Positions 58,118 to 64,000 of a DNA stretch of 64,000 nt are shown here, piece after piece. The translations under genes were made by a program, and so were the position numbers. The notes under the pieces were generated by a model. The model saw only the letters and a list, made by a program, of their open reading frames with translations, was not told the origin of the DNA and searched no databases. The stretch comes from Patiria miniata (Eukaryota; Echinodermata; Asteroidea; Valvatida; Asterinidae). The stretch lies in the NCBI RefSeq assembly GCF_015706575.1, contig NW_024037062.1:5018811-5082810 (forward strand). Direction: 5' to 3'. The first letter of the stretch is position 1. Each line of letters opens with the position of its first letter.

Positions 58118-59170
58118 GACACCTGAAATTCTTTTGCGAAGGGTGCCTAATTTGCATAAATCGTTAATCCCTACCGTGTAATTTATTTATTCCCATATAT
58201 TTGGGTAAATTTTTCATTTGTTTATTTTTTGAAAAGTATATTTTGGTGATTCTACTTACACATCCTTAATTCAATAACATTTTCTAAAGCATTTAAGACT
58301 GACTGGATAATTATGAGGACATAGTAACGATCCAAAATGGCTACTATTATACTCTAAAGATGCGCGTATTTACGGTCTCCAGATGTCATCAAGTAGTCTT
58401 GCCAAACCTTAGTATTGATGAGCTTCAAATTCACGAAGTTGCTTACTGGCTTAGTTACTCGATTAAAACTCCATGGAAAATCATGTGAGCAATAATAACG
58501 TGATATTTAGCCCAGAAAACAAAAACGGGGAAAAAACGAGGTGTCCGTAAAATTGGGCTAAAATGTAGGTGAGGGGTTGCCTATTAATCGTGGGGACTTA
58601 AACAAGTTCAAAATTATTGGGAAGAAAACGTTTGGACGTAGACATCATTATTTAAAAAAAAACCGCTTATTTTTGGGGATTCATCCTTGAACTTGATTTA
58701 GTCCCCATGTTAGGCAACCCTTCGCCTAATCTTTAGCTCAATTTACGGACACTTCATTTTCCTTCCTTTTATGTTTTTGTGGGCTAAATATCAAGATGAT
58801 ATAATTTTTCACATGATTTCCCATTTATTTTGGTTAGGGTAACTCTGCCAGTAAGTAACTTTGTGAATTTGAAGGTCATCAATACTGCGGTTTTGCATGG
58901 ACTATGATGATATCTGAGGAAAAAGCAAATGCGCGCAACTTTAGGGTATAATGGTTACCATTTTGGATCTTTATTATGTCCTTATAATCTTCAAGTCTCC
59001 GATATGCTAGAAAGTGTTATTTAAATAAGGATATGTAAGTAAAATCACTAAAATATAGTTTTCAAAAAATAAAAAAATAATCATCTATACCCAAATATGG
59101 GAATAAATATACGGCATGGATTAACGCTTTACGCAAATTAGGCACCCTTCCCAAAATAATTTCAGGTGTC
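58118..59170. mobile_element. 1.05-kb fold-back element with arms of about 510 bp
   Basis: GACACCTGAAATT and GAAGGGTGCCTAATTTGC at left are inverted at right, and pairing continues through GATCCAAAATGG, CTTCAAATTCAC, ATATTTAGCCCA and GGTTGCCTA to a centre near 58,640. The arms differ at many positions, so it is old. No coding content. Its right flank (59,171-59,265, reverse strand) resembles the last 100 bp of duplication units A and B. Confidence 0.85.
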
Positions 59171-59185
59171 ATCCCTTCTAAATAT

Positions 59186-59635
59186 CTTCTTTAGGGCTAT
59201 AAGAATCTATCTGCCAAGTTCAAGGACCAGTCGGTCACGATTCCATGATCGTGTGCCACCTGACTATGAGGAGTCCCAGCTTCATGAATTGGAACAACAT
59301 TAGCGAATTTCCATTCCGATGGTACCTTGTTTGTAGCAAGAGAAGAGTTAAAAATATTGGCCAAGTGATAAGCTAAACTTTTGGCAGCCGATTTAAGGAG
59401 CATAGGCGAAATGTTGTCAATCCCAGGTGACAACATTGGAGGTTATCGAACAGTTTCTTAACTTCAAATGGAGTAGTCTGAATCGAAGTTAACCTAAACT
59501 GATTACAGGTGTGACTACACTGAACAGGAACAAAAGAATTACCGTCAGTAGAAACATTCAGTTGAAAGCTACGATTAAATTCATTAGCAATGGTCACAGA
59601 ATCAGTATGGTTTTCTCCTCAATGTGTAGACAGGC
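59186..59635 (-). mobile_element. LINE reverse-transcriptase fragment
   Basis: The minus strand encodes VTIANEFNRSFQLNVSTDGN, TTPFEVKKLFDNL and, in a second frame, SPGIDNISPMLLKSAAKSLA then LANIFNSSLATNKVPSEWKF and ANVVPIHEAG. This is the first block of a Jockey/CR1/L2-type reverse transcriptase (ending before the catalytic box). One frame change lies near 59,435. The LINE part ends near 59,265, where it meets sequence related to the duplication unit end. Confidence 0.8.
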
Positions 59636-60079
59636 AACAGACGATTTTTTTACGGTTTGAACTTACAAACGACCAAAGACTTTAAAAAGGGATATTCGTC
59701 CTGGAATGGATATGGTGTTATAGAGTATATAATTTTTTTATGAACGTTCACACAACAATACCTTGCAAAATTGCTATTTTCGGGTAATTAACGCGCCAAG
59801 AAATTTCAATATACAAAATTGGAGTGTTGAGTCACCGGTTGTACTTAGCAAGTGTGCGTGGGACCGCTGGAGTCTCATAGTAACTTGAAATTGTCGCTTG
59901 TGGTGCCACTCTTTTGTTGACAAAAGTCAATGATTGATACGCATGGCCCAAAACGGCAGTGCTGCGTCAGAAGTAAAAGAAAGGGGGTTTCCAACGCCAG
60001 ACTTAGTATGTTGATTTGCTGTGACCCGGATCGACCTTGAAATAAGGTAGAGCCATTGACAAACAATCACAAACACATA
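59636..60079. other. Gene-free stretch
   Basis: AT-rich; nothing recognised apart from the repeat that begins at 60,080. Confidence 0.3.
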
Positions 60080-60287
60080 CACGATGGGTTCAGGAGGACA
60101 TTCTCCCAAAAGTCATCGGACTACCCCAAAAAAATTGAACAGAAAATGAAAGATGATGAAATAGCTTTAATTTGACGTGTGTCTCATGCTCAAACACCTC
60201 ACTTCTGGGTATTTTACCTGAATTTTGGAGGTGGAGGTATTTATCACTGGGGTCCATGGCAGTTTATTTACTGGTCCCCAACCTTAT
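60080..60287 (-). mobile_element. Partial copy of the 748-1,215 TIR family
   Basis: The reverse complement aligns to 749-955 with GACCAGTAAATAAACT, TTCATCATCTTTCATTTTC and CGATGACTTTTGGGAGAA. The other end was not found. Confidence 0.6.
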
Positions 60288-61856
60288 AAGATGATTTTGA
60301 AGAGTCCCATCTTTATAATGAGGGATTATTCACAAAATGCCGTGGTCTCCTGTACTTGCATAATATGGTTTAATCTTGCCAATAAGTGTCATTTATTCAT
60401 GTAAAAATCGTCTCCAAAGTTGCCCCTCCCGAGGAAAAAAACGCCACTCGCACCCGTGTCGCAAGTGCACAACATGCCTGCAAAACACTGGCCGGCTGAC
60501 CACACGCGGTTGATAGGGTGAGCTTGTCTTACATACGCAGTGTGGACTTCCGAACAAAACACGTCCACATAATGTAGGTAGCACCGACGTTGTGTGGACT
60601 TGCCCACGTCCACACAGTGTTTCCCCATTTCTGGAAAACAGGTTTAGAGGCATTTTTGGGTTAGGTTTATCCGTAGCAGAATGAAGAGAAACACTAAAGG
60701 GAATCATAGAAAAAAAATTGGGTTGAAAGAGTTTTCACAGTTTGAGAAAAATGAGTTTTTTCACTGGTTTTTCTTAACTACACGAAAGCAATTGAAAGTC
60801 CACACTAGTCATGTGAAACAAGTATGGGTGCGTGTGTACATGTTGTATGTGTACACGTGCTGTATGGGGCTAGTCTTTATTGACTTGAATTGCGTCGCTT
60901 CATGTATTTTTTTTGTAAGTTTCATTTCTTTTCTCAACCAAATTCATACATTTTCATGGTTCAGGGGCAATTAAATGACAAGAATACAGCAGTATAAATG
61001 CACATATATCATGTTCATTTATCGTAGTGAAAGTCAAGCTCTCCGGGCTGATGTCCATGGATCGTATAGCACCCGGCCGCGCCGCCAGCATAGAGGCTAG
61101 GTATGGGACCGGGAAGGGCAACGACAGTCTTTCAAGATTGTTTTTGTTTTTAGTGAAATCTAAAATGAGTTTCTAATTAACTAATAAATCATAAAAACAA
61201 TTACTACTTGCAATTAATGGATAACAAGCTGATTTCATACCAAAGAGCACACTTCATTTTTTGCTTTCAAATTGGGCTCTTGGTCAGTTGGTTGTGCGCA
61301 GAATGCTTTTGTTTATTAATTTAATTCGCACACACTTAACAGTGTAATGCCAAGAGTACATTACTGCACATGTTCACATAAAAACACTGCCCAAATTTGG
61401 TGGATTAAAACAACTGTCTCTTCAAGTTATGGCAGTTTTATATATTAATTAGAGCATTAAATATCATTTGCATACATTTACATGCATAATTAGTACAAAT
61501 ACATATGCAAGGTAGCAAACAAAGGGTGGGGTATACATTCGTCCTGCTGATCTCGGGATCAAGGCGAAACATGTGACGGCCTCGAACCAATTAGATGGCG
61601 GGCCAGTTACCTCACATCCCTTGCCCAACTCGCCGGAAAAATCCCATTTCGTCAGTGGGGACGCCTCGGCATTCTTCCTAGGCTGTAGCTCTAGTCACGA
61701 GATCAACGCGAGGCCGCGGTGCGGGGGAACTCTTGAAACAATTGAGTTACATACAGGCTTGGAGAGATCCCAGCGGTGAGGTGCGAGCAGGTGTCTGCGA
61801 CCCATGCGAATAAATGCACGTACACACACTAGCTGTATCCTCACGAGTGTCAGGAG
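60288..61856. other. Gene-free stretch and presumed promoter side of the signal-peptide exon
   Basis: GTGTGGACTT motifs recur at 60,540-60,600. 61,560-61,856 is GC-richer (GGCCTCGAACCAATTAGATG) and precedes the signal-peptide exon, so it may hold its promoter and 5' UTR. No core promoter element could be fixed. Confidence 0.35.
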
Positions 61857-61917
61857 ATGGATTTGAAGACACTGATCATCGCTTCGTTGATTCTGCTTCT
61901 CTTGATAACTCCTGCAG
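61857..61917 (+). CDS. Signal-peptide exon of an unknown secreted or membrane protein, partial
   Basis: An ATG opens a 20-residue hydrophobic segment, MDLKTLIIASLILLLLITPA, followed by the first base of a Gly codon and a GTAAG donor at 61,918. A short charged start, a Leu/Ile core and a small-residue end (TPAG) fit a cleavable signal peptide. A phase-1 intron straight after it is the common layout in genes for secreted and extracellular-domain proteins. The 5' flank (about 61,560-61,856) is GC-richer than its surroundings. No second exon was recognised before the right edge, so the product is unknown. The call rests on this exon shape alone. Confidence 0.45.
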
Positions 61918-63242
61918 GTAAGATGTGTTTTGTAATTTTGTATTCCTTTATATGTCGTTTATTGACTGGGTTACCTGGAAGGTTGCGTTTTCTATGTAGG
62001 TTAGGATTGAAAACCATGGCCGGGTTATTGGCCGCTACCTGGCTTGATCTGCATCAACGTTTTATTGACGTGCACAGCATGAAGTTGTTAACAAAATTAT
62101 CAAGCCCAGGTTATATCATGGAGGAATAAGAATTCTTATTCCTCCATGGTTATATCTGCATCCTGTTGTCAGATCGAGAAACGAGTCACTGTGGGCATGG
62201 AGGTAGGAAATGCTGTGGGCAGGTCAAATGTATTTGTTAATAGGGGATCAGGTGGAAAACAGCTAATACCAACTGAAGTGAGTGGTGTGGATGTCCTAGC
62301 TTGTAAGTTAGGATCATACAGGCAAATCCAATTACACGTTCCCGGAAGTATACGGGTTTCACACAAGTTGCTTATGGCTTTAATTAAAGCCCCGTACCTA
62401 CATAGGATTATTAGCAATTACTCTGAAAAGAAACTGAAGCGATTCTTTTTTTCTTTCTATGACAACTAAACCGATTTAATTTGTACGGAAACCTTGCTCA
62501 AAGTGAAGATGTAGGCCTACTCTGCAAATTTATTCCGCTTGGAATGATGTGGTTTGGTTTATGGAGGAAATACATTGAATTGATGTAATTGAAAGGAACA
62601 TCATTTATATGCGGTGGTACCGTTACGAAATAATATCCACGTCTTATAAAGCATGACAACAATAGTAAGGGCATACATTGATATTTATTACTTCGGGGAA
62701 ATATCGGGGATTTCACCAACGGTCCCATTCCCGTCAATCTTTGTAAAAGCGATAGCGCGCGGGGGGACAGGTGGCTTGTCAATTATTTAATTGTTTATTC
62801 AGTGCATACACCCGCAACATACTCGAGCTTGTCTAGGGGCTAGACGCTTTTATGGTTGAATGCGCGATTTACCCGCTGCAGCGATCAAGTGTTGCCGGGG
62901 CACCCTATACGAAGTTGTTTGCTTGGAGTTCATGCATACATGACTGGTCGTCAGCCAATTGCGAATATTCTTCATGTTGCGGTCAGGCGCGGATATCCGG
63001 GGGGGGGGGGGGGGTATGTAGGGTTCGACTTTATTAGGGGCCATTCAGAATTTTCAATGTTTTAAAATTTCGATCTTTTTTCCAAATAGTGGGTGGGTGG
63101 GTAAAGCTAAATAATTGAAAATCGAAATTCACTTTCCATGGAAAAAGATTAAAAACCCCCAGAAAGATAGATCTTTTGACTTGCCTGAACTACGCGCAAA
63201 CGTTCCGATTTCTTTTCCAACTTCGTCCCCTGTATGTACTGT
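61918..63242. other. Presumed first intron of the secreted-protein gene
   Basis: Holds a perfect 32-bp palindrome at 62,119-62,150 and a G run at 63,000-63,014 following GGCGCGGATATCC. No second exon recognised. Confidence 0.35.
62119..62150. repeat. Perfect 32-bp palindrome centred on an EcoRI-type GAATTC
   Basis: CATGGAGGAATAAGAA and its exact inverse TTCTTATTCCTCCATG lie back to back without a spacer. Confidence 0.88.
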
Positions 63243-63269
63243 CAGTGGCGTAGCCAGGAATTTTTCAGT

Positions 63270-63306
<37 letters not shown>

Positions 63307-63426
63307 AGGGGGGGGGGCTGGAACATTGCATGGGGGGGGGCCTCATGTAGATCAATGATAATTTTTTTAGAAACTCAAAATCTCAGTGGGGAGGCGACCC
63401 CCCCCCCCCCGGTGGCTACGCCACTG
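63243..63426. mobile_element. 184-bp MITE with long G run
   Basis: CAGTGGCGTAGCCA at left is inverted at right (TGGCTACGCCACTG). The interior starts with an almost unbroken run of about 45 G. No target duplication resolved. Confidence 0.78.
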
Positions 63427-64000
63427 CAGGTCATACAGTTCAAGTATATGTACACTTGTATGAAAAGTCAAAGAAAAGTAACTCCCATGATCTATTTGAC
63501 ACCAAGTTTGTGTTAACTTGCCGGTAACGCCCTAAAAAATTATCCAGACAAATACCGGTATGTTTATTTTGTAACATTTTATGTTCGTCTGTCGGTCTTC
63601 TATGCTGTTATGTCTACTTTTAGGTACCTTCAATGGTACTATGTTTAATTAACCTGTTCATTTGTTTAATTAAACTAATAACGCAAATATAGTTGCCAAA
63701 TATGGCACTAACAAGTTTGAGGTAGGCAATTTCGTTTTTAAAAATCTGGGTACGTCGGGTTACCGTACACACAATTGTCCTGGAAACAACAGTACCAAAG
63801 TACAGAAAGTCGTACTTAAGAGCTCCCCAGCAAGTATCGCTGACGCCATTATGATTCCAAAATTTCTCACTGTGTCACACAGTGAAATAACTATGCGTCG
63901 TTGTATTGTGAACACATAAAAGCATTCAAGTCGCGTTCTTGCACACTTTTTGCAAGTCGACATAGATATCCTTGAACCACTGCCCCTGCTTTGCATAACA
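63427..64000. other. Gene-free stretch to the right edge
   Basis: AT-rich; nothing recognised. Confidence 0.3.

Noticed and set aside
63115-63516. Poly-Gly open frame
   Set aside because: It is produced by the G run of the MITE at 63,243-63,426.

Overview
This window is nuclear DNA of an animal. Its genes carry introns and are spaced tens of kilobases apart, and the space between them is packed with transposable elements. Protein similarity, judged from memory, suggests a marine invertebrate, most plausibly a deuterostome such as an echinoderm. The polycystin-2-like amino end, the complete heparan sulfate N-deacetylase/N-sulfotransferase gene, and the P-type, Penelope-like and LINE elements all fit that view. 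The species cannot be fixed from the sequence alone.

Host genes. (1) At 3,141-3,519 on the minus strand lies the first coding exon of a probable polycystin-2 (PKD2) gene. The rest of that gene runs out of the left edge. (2) At 33,720-46,223 on the plus strand lies a complete NDST gene. Its 11 coding exons splice in phase into an 880-residue protein, close to the 882 residues of human NDST1. The transmembrane anchor, the deacetylase Asp and His motifs, the PAPS-binding loop and the carboxy end are all recognisable. (3) At 61,857-61,917 on the plus strand is a probable signal-peptide exon of a secreted or membrane protein that continues to the right.

Repeats from left to right: a tRNA-bearing inverted-repeat family (0.3-1.9 kb and 15 kb); a DDE-integrase transposon enclosed by long, oppositely oriented minisatellite arrays (4.4-7.5 kb); a Penelope-like fossil with a tRNA-derived SINE (7.6-9.4 kb); nested TIR elements (11.5-17.9 kb); a P-type transposon with roughly 300-bp inverted ends, one split by another insertion (18.5-24.6 kb); two hAT-type elements with perfect 8-bp target duplications and CAAGGC-type simple arrays (25.9-27.6 kb); and a LINE fragment with a 12-bp target duplication inside a 2.6-kb long-inverted-repeat element (29.6-32.2 kb).

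Right of NDST lie several short inverted-repeat elements. They are followed by a tandem segmental duplication, units of 4.27 kb, 3.45 kb and a 0.38-kb stub at 50,008-58,103. Differences between units mark which small transposons inserted after duplication. A 1.05-kb fold-back element (58.1-59.2 kb) and another LINE fragment follow.

All repeat calls come from reading the sequence by eye. Boundaries are approximate unless a target-site duplication is quoted.
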